Assembly: GCA_025935155.1 (NCBI GenBank)
Contig: JAICVV010000116.1
Location: 1-6,694, forward strand
DNA from: Alphaproteobacteria bacterium
Lineage (GTDB): Bacteria; Pseudomonadota; Alphaproteobacteria; Micropepsales; Micropepsaceae
Length of the DNA stretch: 6,694 nucleotides
Direction: 5' to 3'
The translations under genes were made by a program, and so were the position numbers. The notes under the pieces are model-generated. The model was not told the DNA's origin. It searched no databases and saw only the letters and a program-made list of their open reading frames with translations. Of this stretch, positions 1 to 5,825 are shown one piece after another (positions within the stretch are counted from its first letter, which is position 1; each line of letters opens with the position of its first letter).

Positions 1-1
1 G

Positions 2-442
2 GAGGAAGACACAGAGTCTTCTCCTTCCGGCGACAGCAGTACGGGTGACGATAGCGAGTCTGACGGCACCGCCAAAACCGCGAAGCACGATCAGGACAAG
101 GGCGGCTGGTGGAACTGGCTGTTCAGCGGCAATGGCGGCAACGAAGCAAAGCGCGGCAGGCCGCCGTCTTCCGATGACTCGAATGCGGAAGCCTCAGCGC
201 CGCGCGAACCTCCGCCGGAGCATTCCGTTCCGTTAACGCGTGCCGCTCCTCCGCCGCCCGACGACTCCGATTCCGCGGATGAAGATCAGGTTTATCCCGA
301 ACGGATCGGCCCGCCGCCGGTGCGCGCGGTGCATCCTCGCCGCGAGCCGCCCCCACCGCCGCCGCGCGCCGGTCCGCCTCCGCCGCCTCCACCGGATGTC
401 GATCAGGGCGGCGACGCTGACGACAGCGGCAACCCGCAATAA
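2..442 (+). CDS. C-terminal part of an acidic, proline-rich protein (5' end outside window)
   Basis: An open frame runs from the window edge to a TAA at 440-442 and gives 146 residues with no start in view. The visible part is low-complexity. It begins with an Asp/Glu/Ser-rich stretch (about residues 1-33), then a short aromatic box GWWNWLFSGNGG (35-46), then a Pro/Asp/Arg-rich tail with poly-proline runs (residues 71-131), ending in an acidic DQGGDADDSGNPQ. No enzyme motif or membrane segment is visible. Such disordered acidic and proline tails are seen at the C-termini of cell-envelope proteins, including some alphaproteobacterial penicillin-binding proteins, but nothing here proves that. 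The strong codon-level bias (Pro as CCG, Asp-rich, no stops over 440 nt) supports real coding. Function unknown. Confidence 0.6.
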   Translation, partial: EEDTESSPSGDSSTGDDSESDGTAKTAKHDQDKGGWWNWLFSGNGGNEAKRGRPPSSDDSNAEASAPREPPPEHSVPLTRAAPPPPDDSDSADEDQVYPERIGPPPVRAVHPRREPPPPPPRAGPPPPPPPDVDQGGDADDSGNPQ

Positions 443-445
443 CAG

Positions 446-465
446 GCACGTTGCTCTTGACGTGC
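446..465 (+). terminator. Possible weak terminator hairpin after the first gene
   Basis: GCACGT (446-451) and ACGTGC (460-465) form a perfect 6-bp stem with an 8-nt loop, beginning 4 nt after the TAA of the upstream gene. The position suits a 3' end hairpin, but there is no T-run behind it (GCGATGTTGTTC), so it is not a canonical intrinsic terminator. Confidence 0.25.
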
Positions 466-550
466 GCGATGTTGTTCAGGCGAATCGCTCAGCTGCGAGC
501 GCGGCTCATTATGGTGCATGCATCTCAGCGAAAGCCCCGGCAGTTGAGAC

Positions 551-598
551 GGGCGGCCGCCCCTATCTGAGATAGCAGGCATCGACCGGGTAGCTACC
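551..598. repeat. Cluster of three perfect palindromes
   Basis: Three perfect inverted repeats sit within 48 bp: GGGCGGCCGCCC at 551-562, CTATC-TGA-GATAG at 563-575 (directly abutting the first), and GGTAGCTACC at 589-598. They could be protein-binding sites, a short structured RNA, or a degenerate dispersed palindromic repeat. Nothing in the window distinguishes these. Confidence 0.4.
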
Positions 599-638
599 GC
601 TGGGCGCAGCAATCGCCTCAGCAGGTCCGTCACTGGAT

Positions 639-667
639 TTGCGAATCGGTTTGCCACGCATTCGCAA
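639..667. promoter_or_regulatory. 8-bp inverted repeat, operator-like, upstream of glycosyltransferase operon
   Basis: TTGCGAAT (639-646) and ATTCGCAA (660-667) are perfect inverted repeats with a 13-nt spacer. Their centres are 21 bp apart, two helical turns, as expected for a dimeric DNA-binding protein contacting one face of the helix. It lies about 110 bp upstream of the glycosyltransferase start. The regulator is unknown and a hairpin role is equally possible. Confidence 0.3.
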
Positions 668-776
668 TCGCGCGCGAGTGCTAAAGAAAATTTCATCCCG
701 TTCCGTCGCGGTGGAGGCGCGGACTTGCGCTACCGTTTGGCCCGCGCGAGCCGGGGGACTCGGGCATGTTCGCACA

Positions 777-2318
777 ATGCGAGGCTGGATGGCGTCTCCC
801 CTATCCGATGCTGCGTTTCCCGCGCAGGCGCGGCTCGTGCTTCCGCGCATTCACGCTCTCTTCTGGCTCAATGCATTGTTGATTGCGCTTCGCATTGCGA
901 CGGCCGCGCATCTGCCGCTGTCGTTCGACGAATCGTATTTCTGGTTATGGTCGAAGCATCTTGCCCTCAGCTATTACGACCACCCGCCGCTGATCGCGCT
1001 GACGATCCGCGCGGGCACAGCCCTTTTTGGCGATTCCGAAATAGGCGTGCGCGCGTTCTCGCTGCTCTGCTCGGTGGCGTCCAGTTGGGCGCTCTGGCGC
1101 GCCGGAGCGCTTCTGGCCGGTTCGGAGGAAGCGGGCGCGCTGGCCTGCTCGCTGTTCAATGTCACCCTGATGGCCAATTCGCAGCTGCTGGCCGCCACGC
1201 CGGACGCGCTGGTGATCACGGCGGCAGCCTTTCTGCTCTTCAGCCTCGCGAAATTGCAGACGACGGACGACGGCCGATGGTGGCTGGCGGCCGCTGGCGC
1301 GCTCGGCATGGCGCTGCTCTCGAAATACACGGCATTCTTTCTGGTGGCGGGCACGGGCTTGTGGTGCGCCGTGTCCCAGCAGGGACGGCGCTGGCTGCGG
1401 ACGCCATGGCCTTACATCGCAGCCGTCGTGGCGGCGCTTTGCTTCATGCCGGCGCTGATCTGGAACGCGGCGCACGGCTGGATTTCGTTCAAGTTCCAGT
1501 TTGGACGGGTCACCGCCGGTGGCATCGGTTACCGCCATGCGCTGGAATTCGCGCTGGCGCAGATCGCGCTTGCATCCCCGTTTATTCTGGCGGCGGCGGT
1601 GGCCGGATTGTATCGCGCCGGAAAGGCCTGGCGGGACTCTTCGCCGATGCCGATAGCGGCGGCGCTGGTTTTGCCGGCGGCGGTGTACTTCATCGTGCAT
1701 GCCTTCCACGATCGCGTGCAGGGGAACTGGCCGTCGTTCATTTATCCGGCGCTTTGCATTCTGGCGGCGTATGCACTGAGCCGGCCATTGGAGCAGCTCT
1801 CATCCGCGCTGCGAATAACGAAGCGCCTCGCGTTTCCCGTCGCACTGGTCATCCTCACTGCCGCCTACGTGCAGACCTGGACGGGAGCGATTGTGGCCGG
1901 CAAACGGGATCCGATCGCCCGCATGATGGGAATCGGCGTCAAGGATGCCGCCGGCGAAATCGCAACGCTCGCGGCGCAGCAGCATGCTGCCGCTATCCTT
2001 ACCGGAAAATACGTCGTCACCGGCTGGCTTTCCTTCTATCTCCCGCGTGGCATAGCCGTTGTGCAAATCGCCGATGAGCAACGCTGGCTCGAAACCCCAA
2101 AGGCCGGATCGGCGCTGTTACAGCGTCCGTGGCTATATGTGACGCAAGAGCCGTCGCGCGAGTTGGGCGCCGCGCGAAAACATTTCTTCAGGGTGATTCT
2201 CCTCAGGCGCGTTGCGCGCAGACGCGGGGCCGCACCGCTCGACAGCTTCTACGTATATTCGCTCGCCGGCTTCCACGGACCGGGCGTGGGGCGCGTCGTA
2301 TACGGCAAGGTTCTGTAG
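777..2318 (+). CDS. ArnT/GT39-like membrane glycosyltransferase (PMT_2 type)
   Basis: A 513-residue polytopic membrane protein. After the first hydrophobic helix comes the family's first-loop signature: SFDESYFWLWSKHLAL with an Asp-Glu pair (residues 51-52), then YYDHPPLIAL and GDSEIGVR (85-92). In the ArnT/PMT family the loop Asp/Glu is the proposed catalytic base and the enzyme transfers a sugar from polyprenyl phosphate to a lipid, protein or glycan acceptor on the periplasmic side. Roughly ten hydrophobic segments follow, up to about residue 385, and then a soluble C-terminal region. The acceptor and sugar cannot be read from the sequence. Start choice: ATG 777 or ATG 789; the latter has a GAGG four bases upstream, the former no clear ribosome site, so either is possible. 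A longer frame from 639 adds only arbitrary sequence. The next gene follows after 1 nt, so the two form an operon. Confidence 0.88.
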   Translation: MRGWMASPLSDAAFPAQARLVLPRIHALFWLNALLIALRIATAAHLPLSFDESYFWLWSKHLALSYYDHPPLIALTIRAGTALFGDSEIGVRAFSLLCSVASSWALWRAGALLAGSEEAGALACSLFNVTLMANSQLLAATPDALVITAAAFLLFSLAKLQTTDDGRWWLAAAGALGMALLSKYTAFFLVAGTGLWCAVSQQGRRWLRTPWPYIAAVVAALCFMPALIWNAAHGWISFKFQFGRVTAGGIGYRHALEFALAQIALASPFILAAAVAGLYRAGKAWRDSSPMPIAAALVLPAAVYFIVHAFHDRVQGNWPSFIYPALCILAAYALSRPLEQLSSALRITKRLAFPVALVILTAAYVQTWTGAIVAGKRDPIARMMGIGVKDAAGEIATLAAQQHAAAILTGKYVVTGWLSFYLPRGIAVVQIADEQRWLETPKAGSALLQRPWLYVTQEPSRELGAARKHFFRVILLRRVARRRGAAPLDSFYVYSLAGFHGPGVGRVVYGKVL

Positions 2319-2319
2319 A

Positions 2320-3378
2320 ATGCGCGCGGCGGCATTTCCTCGCTCGAGCGCCCTGCAGGCGCATTATGTTGTCGCGCAGCCTCAAAGCCGCCCTCAGCCG
2401 CGGGATTGCCTGATTTCGATTGTGGCCGCGTTCTTCAACGAAGAATGCGCAATTCCCGCCTTTTTTCGGGCGCTGGATCGGATTGCGCCTGTTCTGGAAT
2501 GCGAAATCGAACTGGTCTGCGTCAACGACGGCAGCAGCGACCGCACGCTCGAACTGCTCCATGCGCAGCTGCCCGGCCGCCGTCATATCCGCGTGCTAAA
2601 TCTGGCGCGCAATTTCGGCAAGGAAGCTGCCATTTCCGCGGGCCTCGCGCACGCAGCCGGCGATGCGGTTGTCGTCATCGATGCCGATCTCCAGGACCCG
2701 CCATCGCTCATTCCGGAATTCGTGGACAAATGGCGGCAGGGGTACGATGTCGTTTATGGGGTTCGCGCCTGCCGGAAATCCGATTCTCTTGGGAAGCGGC
2801 TGAGCGCGCGCTGGTTCTACACGATCTTCGACCGTCTGACCGAAATCCACATCCCCGCCGGTGCCGGCGATTTCCGGCTGCTCGATCGCCGCGTGGTGGA
2901 TGCGCTGCTCTCGCTTCCGGAGCGCAACCGCTACATGAAGGGCTTGTACGCCTGGGTAGGATTCCGCCAGATCGGGATAGAATATGTGCGGCCGCGCAGA
3001 GTGGCCGGCAAGTCCGGCTGGGGCTATCTGCAGCTGCTGAATCTTGCGGTGGACGCGTTCACCAGCTTCTCCAGCGCGCCGCTTCGCATGGCCAGCATTG
3101 CCGGTTTCGTTGTGTCGCTGGCGGGATTTGCCTACGCGGCGTTTCTTGTAGCGCGAACGCTGCTCTTTGGCGCCGATGTGCCGGGTTACGCTTCCCTGAT
3201 GGTGGCGATCATGTTTCTCGGCGGCGTGCAGCTCTGCTGCGTGGGCGTGCTGGGAGAATATATCGGCCGGCTCTACACGGAAGCGAAAGCACGGCCCCTT
3301 TACATCATTGCCGATATCGCAGAGGCGCCCGAGACCATTGCTGCCTCCGTTTCCGCGGCGGTGAAATGCGCCGGATAA
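2320..3378 (+). CDS. GtrB/ArnC-like family 2 glycosyltransferase, membrane-anchored
   Basis: A 352-residue protein with an N-terminal GT-A fold: LISIVAAFFNEE (31-42), VNDGSSDRT (68-76), LARNFGKEAAISAGL (95-109), and the nucleotide-sugar/metal motif DADLQDPP (121-128), then GAGDFRLLDR (181-190). Two C-terminal membrane helices (about 256-282 and 288-315) lead into GEYIGRLYTEAKARP, a hallmark of polyprenyl-phosphate glycosyltransferases such as GtrB, ArnC and DPM1-like enzymes. These transfer a sugar from a nucleotide donor to undecaprenyl phosphate on the cytoplasmic face. The start ATG 2320 lies one base after the upstream TAG (2316-2318) and has AAGG at 2307-2310, so it is translationally linked to the GT39 gene. 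Inference: it makes the lipid-linked sugar which that enzyme uses. No flippase is visible. A longer in-frame start at 2212 would run inside the previous gene and is unlikely. Confidence 0.9.
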   Translation: MRAAAFPRSSALQAHYVVAQPQSRPQPRDCLISIVAAFFNEECAIPAFFRALDRIAPVLECEIELVCVNDGSSDRTLELLHAQLPGRRHIRVLNLARNFGKEAAISAGLAHAAGDAVVVIDADLQDPPSLIPEFVDKWRQGYDVVYGVRACRKSDSLGKRLSARWFYTIFDRLTEIHIPAGAGDFRLLDRRVVDALLSLPERNRYMKGLYAWVGFRQIGIEYVRPRRVAGKSGWGYLQLLNLAVDAFTSFSSAPLRMASIAGFVVSLAGFAYAAFLVARTLLFGADVPGYASLMVAIMFLGGVQLCCVGVLGEYIGRLYTEAKARPLYIIADIAEAPETIAASVSAAVKCAG

Positions 3379-3412
3379 CCCGCCAGAATGTCCGCAGCAA
3401 CGCGTGCGCGTG

Positions 3413-3694
3413 CTATTGAAATGAATTCGCAGCGTACAGCCCGCGAGCAGGCGCGGCACATTCATCGCCGTCCGATTCCGATACGGCACAGGAACGCGGA
3501 GACGGCACCGGCAACCGCATATCGAGGTCGAAATCGCCGCGAAGCAGAACGCCCGCCATGTCTTCCAGGCGGACGGTCCACACGCCGCGCTGCGATTTCA
3601 GGTACCGTGCGCGCGCCAGCGCCTCGCCGTAATTCTCGCAATGGTCGGCAAGGGTGAACGAACCGCGGCGATAACAGACACGATATTTGGGCAC
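3413..3694 (-). CDS. Small uncharacterised protein, 93 aa
   Basis: Read on the minus strand, a GTG start (3694-3692) has a perfect GGAGG (plus-strand CCTCC at 3702-3706) seven bases upstream, which decides the start over a longer frame from 3739. The N-terminal 57 residues look like one compact alpha/beta domain: VPKYRVCYRRGSF, a helix around NYGEALARARYLKSQRG, then strands VWTVRLED and GVLLRGDFDLDM. The last 35 residues (PVPSPRSCAVSESDGDE onward) are polar and probably disordered. There is no signal peptide or membrane helix. It converges with the GT2 gene, 34 bp between stops, with no clear terminator between them. I do not recognise the family and assign no function. Confidence 0.6.
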   Translation of the reverse strand: MPKYRVCYRRGSFTLADHCENYGEALARARYLKSQRGVWTVRLEDMAGVLLRGDFDLDMRLPVPSPRSCAVSESDGDECAAPARGLYAANSFQ

Positions 3695-3706
3695 GTTGTA
3701 ACCTCC

Positions 3707-4132
3707 GGCCCCCCCGATTTGCTCAACACGCGAGCGCAAGGCTCGGAGGCATGATGTGCCGATTCGCGGTTAACAAACCGTTGGCGAAAAAACCGGCCTT
3801 TGAACGGGCCCCTACGCACACGAACTTTTCCACAGGACCTTTGGGCGAAATTGGTTTTCAAGTTTGTGTTATCTCCCGGAAGGAGCTGCGGACCTGGATC
3901 TACCGGCGCGCATTCCTTGGCGGCCGGGGAGATGCTGCTCGTGACCGCTCCTTCCCACTGCCGGTTTGACCGTCACTCTGCCGCGGACGACGCTATTCTT
4001 ATCGGCCAGACTGGAAATTCCGCAGCAGACGCTTGCTGACGGTTCGATTTGCGGGCGAAAATCCCTTAGCGCCAGCTTTCTGCCGATTATCGGACTTTTC
4101 GGCCCAGAACAGAAAAATTTTCACACTGGCCG
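3707..4132. other. Long intergenic region between divergent genes
   Basis: Between the small minus-strand gene and the TA promoter I see no supported gene. Features noted: a hairpin CGAGC-gcaag-GCTCG (3731-3745) just upstream of the minus gene, an isolated DnaA-box-like TTTTCCACA (3826-3834, one mismatch to TTATCCACA), a CGGT-TTG-ACCG hairpin near 3961-3971, and CCGAT-T-ATCGG (4083-4093), 39 bp upstream of the -35 box at 4133. The right half is visibly more AT-rich than the flanking genes, as expected for a regulatory region. No tRNA, tmRNA or known riboswitch was recognised. Confidence 0.45.
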
Positions 4133-4161
4133 TTGACAGCGTGCCGCTTGTTTTGCATATT
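4133..4161 (+). promoter_or_regulatory. Candidate sigma-70 promoter upstream of the TA operon
   Basis: A perfect -35 TTGACA (4133-4138) is followed after 17 nt by CATATT (4156-4161); an alternative -10, TATTAT at 4158-4163, has 19-nt spacing. A transcript from here would carry a leader of about 120 nt before the antitoxin ATG, containing a GC-rich hairpin GCCGGC-AAACTC-GCCGGC (4198-4215) and the inverted repeat at 4251-4283. Confidence 0.5.
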
Positions 4162-4241
4162 ATACCCATCTCCGGAACTACGCCCTGATGAAACGCGGCC
4201 GGCAAACTCGCCGGCTTGGCGGCGAAGAACATCTTTCTGCC

Positions 4242-4270
4242 TTGCGCGTTCTCCAGATATAGACTATATA
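4242..4270 (+). promoter_or_regulatory. Candidate proximal promoter overlapping the operator
   Basis: TTGCGC (4242-4247) and TATATA (4265-4270) are 17 nt apart and would start transcription only about ten bases before the antitoxin ribosome site. The -35 is a weak match. The left arm of the inverted repeat (4251-4258) lies in the spacer and the right arm (4276-4283) at the expected start point, the arrangement expected for autorepression by the antitoxin. Confidence 0.35.
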
Positions 4271-4283
4271 TCCAAATCTGGAG
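4251..4283 (+). promoter_or_regulatory. Inverted repeat overlapping the antitoxin ribosome site (operator and/or hairpin)
   Basis: CTCCAGAT (4251-4258) and ATCTGGAG (4276-4283) are perfect 8-bp inverted repeats with a 17-nt spacer that holds most of a second palindrome, ATATA-GAC-TATAT (4257-4269). The right arm covers four bases of the GGAGG at 4280-4284 that serves the ATG at 4289. As DNA, this is a good candidate operator for the Xre antitoxin, since antitoxins of this family are known to autoregulate. As RNA from a promoter further upstream, the left arm would pair with and hide the ribosome site. Confidence 0.55.
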
Positions 4284-4288
4284 GAACG

Positions 4289-4729
4289 ATGAGAGCCACA
4301 GGATTCGCAGAAGCGCCGGCAAATTGGGTTCCGGCTGGAACATCGCTGGATAGCATGGCCGCCCGCGCGCGGCTGACCGCCCCGGGACTACGAACCTTCT
4401 TCAGCATCGCCGATGAATGGGCGCTCACCGCCGATCAGCAGCGCATTCTGCTGGGCGGGATTTCTAAGTCTTCGCTGCACAACTGGAAAAGCGGTCATGC
4501 CGCAGCGTTGTCGCGCGACCAGCTGGAGCGCGTGTCGCTGGTGCTTGGCATCTACAAGGGCATGGCGCTGCTGTTTGCCGATGGCGATGGCGGCAAGCGC
4601 TGGCTCAAAAGCGAGAACACCGAAGCTGCGTTCGGCGGTTTGTCGCCGCTGGCGCGGATGCTGCGCGGCGGTATCGAAGATCTGTACGTCACGCGCCGCT
4701 ACATCGATGCCTGGCGCGGCGTCCGGTGA
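4289..4729 (+). CDS. Xre/MbcA/ParS-type antitoxin of a RES-Xre module
   Basis: A 146-residue cytoplasmic protein with the two-part architecture of RES-Xre antitoxins. Residues about 33-75 form an Xre-like helix-turn-helix (LRTFFSIADEWALTADQQ, then GISKSSLHNWKSG as the recognition-helix region). Residues about 78-146 match the MbcA/ParS toxin-binding domain: LVLGIYKGMALLF, RWLKSENTEAAFGGLSPLA, then ML-RGG and a final YIDAWRG. It should neutralise the downstream RES toxin by binding over its active site and repress the operon through the inverted repeat at 4251-4283. The start ATG 4289 has GGAGG at 4280-4284; an upstream in-frame start at 4133 would place the -35 box inside the gene and is rejected. 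Its TGA (4727-4729) overlaps the GTG of the toxin. Confidence 0.9.
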   Translation: MRATGFAEAPANWVPAGTSLDSMAARARLTAPGLRTFFSIADEWALTADQQRILLGGISKSSLHNWKSGHAAALSRDQLERVSLVLGIYKGMALLFADGDGGKRWLKSENTEAAFGGLSPLARMLRGGIEDLYVTRRYIDAWRGVR

Positions 4730-5415
4730 CGGGCCCTGCGCAGAACCGCATCGCGCACAGCACGCATCGCCTGATCGCCAGCCGCTGGCCGACCATCGGC
4801 GTGTTCGATCGCGTGAGTGCGCCGGCCGATATTGCTGCCGCCTATGAACTGGAGATGCTGACGAATGACCGGCTGCACGTTCCGCTACAGCGCCTGTACG
4901 AACTGCCGGAAAGCGAATGGGCGGCCGGTACGCCGAATGCCACCATCGTGATGGCGGCGTATCTGCACGCCGATGAAGCCGGTGGGCGGTTCACCGATGG
5001 CACAATCGGCGCATGGTACTGCTCCTTCGATTTGCAGACGGCGATAAAGGAAACAGTGTACCACCACACGCGGAGGCTGGCGCATTCGGCGGGCGGCTTT
5101 TATCAAACCATTCAGATGCGGGAGTTGCGCGCCGATGTAAATGCTGAGTTCGACGATGTGCGCGGGCGGCAGAAGGAATTACCGGCGCTCTATTCACCCA
5201 CAAGCTATGCCGAATCGCAGCCTTACGGGGTGACGCTCCGGCGCGCCGGCTCGAACGGCATCTGTTACGATAGCGTGCGGCATGGGGGCGGCGTGTGCCT
5301 GGCAGTGTTCCGCCCGCGCCTTCTGCTCAATGTCACGCAGGGCGATCACTTTCAGTACGAATGGACCGGCAGCGAAACACCCCTCGTTTCGCAGCTGACG
5401 AACGTTCCGCTTTAG
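4726..5415 (+). CDS. RES-domain toxin (predicted NAD+-degrading)
   Basis: A 229-residue protein with a RES domain at about residues 75-200. The residues that name the family are all present: Arg88 in GGRFTDG, Glu109 in TAIKETVYHH, and Ser183 in CYDSVRHGGG, with Tyr98 (GAWYCSFD) also kept. Characterised RES toxins (Res, MbcT) deplete NAD+, MbcT by phosphorolysis and others by hydrolysis or phosphorolysis, stopping growth. The roughly 80 residues before the first motif make it longer than minimal RES proteins, which is normal for the larger subgroup. Translation starts at GTG 4726 inside the antitoxin stop (GTGA, 4-nt overlap), so it depends on translation of the antitoxin. This keeps toxin at or below antitoxin level. 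With catalytic residues and partner intact, I infer a functional pair. Seventeen bases separate its TAG from the terminase small-subunit start. Confidence 0.9.
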   Translation: MTGPAQNRIAHSTHRLIASRWPTIGVFDRVSAPADIAAAYELEMLTNDRLHVPLQRLYELPESEWAAGTPNATIVMAAYLHADEAGGRFTDGTIGAWYCSFDLQTAIKETVYHHTRRLAHSAGGFYQTIQMRELRADVNAEFDDVRGRQKELPALYSPTSYAESQPYGVTLRRAGSNGICYDSVRHGGGVCLAVFRPRLLLNVTQGDHFQYEWTGSETPLVSQLTNVPL

Positions 5416-5432
5416 GAGCAAGGAACCTGAAC

Positions 5433-5825
5433 ATGCCTCACGTGCCGGACGCACCGGCTGCGGGCGCCGGTATGCGTTCGGCGCTCGTCACCCGCGGGCT
5501 GAAGCCCACCGACATCAATCCCGATGAGATGGATGACGTCATCATGCGCCTCTTCAAGGAACTGCGGAAACAACTCTCGATCATGGAAGCAAAAACGGCC
5601 GCCGATCTGGAGCCAGTTGATCGCGAGCGGCACGCGCGCATTCTCGCCTCCCTCGAACGCACCATGGAGCGGCTGGTGAAGCTGGAAGCCGGCCGCGCCG
5701 CCGCGCGCAAAAGCAAGGTTACCGCGAATGATGGATCTGGCGGACGCAAGGCGCTCGAAGCTCGAATCGATCGCATCCTTGCCATTGAATTCGAGAAAGC
5801 AGCTGCTGAACGCACTGACCGATGA
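5433..5825 (+). CDS. Candidate terminase small subunit (GTA gp1-like), coiled-coil
   Basis: A 130-residue soluble protein directly before the large terminase. The N-terminal 30 residues are Ala/Pro-rich. From about residue 33 to 95 it is strongly helical with heptad-like spacing (DDVIMRLFKELRKQL, then RHARILASLERTMERLVKLE), followed by a short linker and a second helix (GGRKALEARIDRILAIEFEKAA, about 104-125). Gene order, size and this coiled coil resemble the small terminase encoded by the first gene of the Rhodobacter GTA cluster, which binds DNA and feeds the large subunit. Identity rests on position and architecture, not on a decisive motif. ATG 5433 has AAGGA at 5420-5424. The 3' end overlaps the terminase start by 98 nt in another frame. 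Confidence 0.6.
   Translation: MPHVPDAPAAGAGMRSALVTRGLKPTDINPDEMDDVIMRLFKELRKQLSIMEAKTAADLEPVDRERHARILASLERTMERLVKLEAGRAAARKSKVTANDGSGGRKALEARIDRILAIEFEKAAAERTDR

Larger units (their letters stand above)
443..776. other. Intergenic region rich in perfect palindromes
   Basis: These 334 bases separate the first gene from the glycosyltransferase operon. I see no convincing gene: an in-frame upstream extension of the glycosyltransferase starts at 639 but reads as arbitrary Arg-rich sequence. The stretch holds the inverted repeats listed separately (446-465, 551-598, 639-667) and a TGCATGCA palindrome at 515-522. No good sigma-70 promoter stands out, although the operon promoter presumably lies here. 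Confidence 0.5.

Noticed and set aside
725..2077. 450-aa plus-strand ORF overlapping the GT39 gene in another frame
   Set aside because: Arg/Ala/Gly-rich out-of-frame translation; the membrane-protein frame carries the real family motifs.
2596..3489. 297-aa minus-strand ORF opposite the GT2 gene
   Set aside because: A shadow of a clearly recognised glycosyltransferase; it has no domain-like features of its own.
3826..3834. DnaA-box-like TTTTCCACA
   Set aside because: A single site with one mismatch, with no cluster of boxes, DUE or dnaA/repABC gene; not an origin on this evidence.
3881..3900. CCCGGAAGGAGCTGC resembles the GGAA tetraloop helix of SRP RNA
   Set aside because: The conserved GGTCAG-type strand opposite the loop is missing and no long stem surrounds it.
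3751..3969. Possible 72-aa plus-strand ORF in the long intergenic region, with GGAGG just upstream
   Set aside because: The GGAGG lies only 1-4 bases from the ATGs, the translation shows no domain-like pattern, and competing frames look equally random.
4133..4288. N-terminal extension of the antitoxin from an upstream in-frame TTG
   Set aside because: It would start inside the TTGACA box, lacks a ribosome site, and encodes no recognisable sequence; ATG 4289 has GGAGG.
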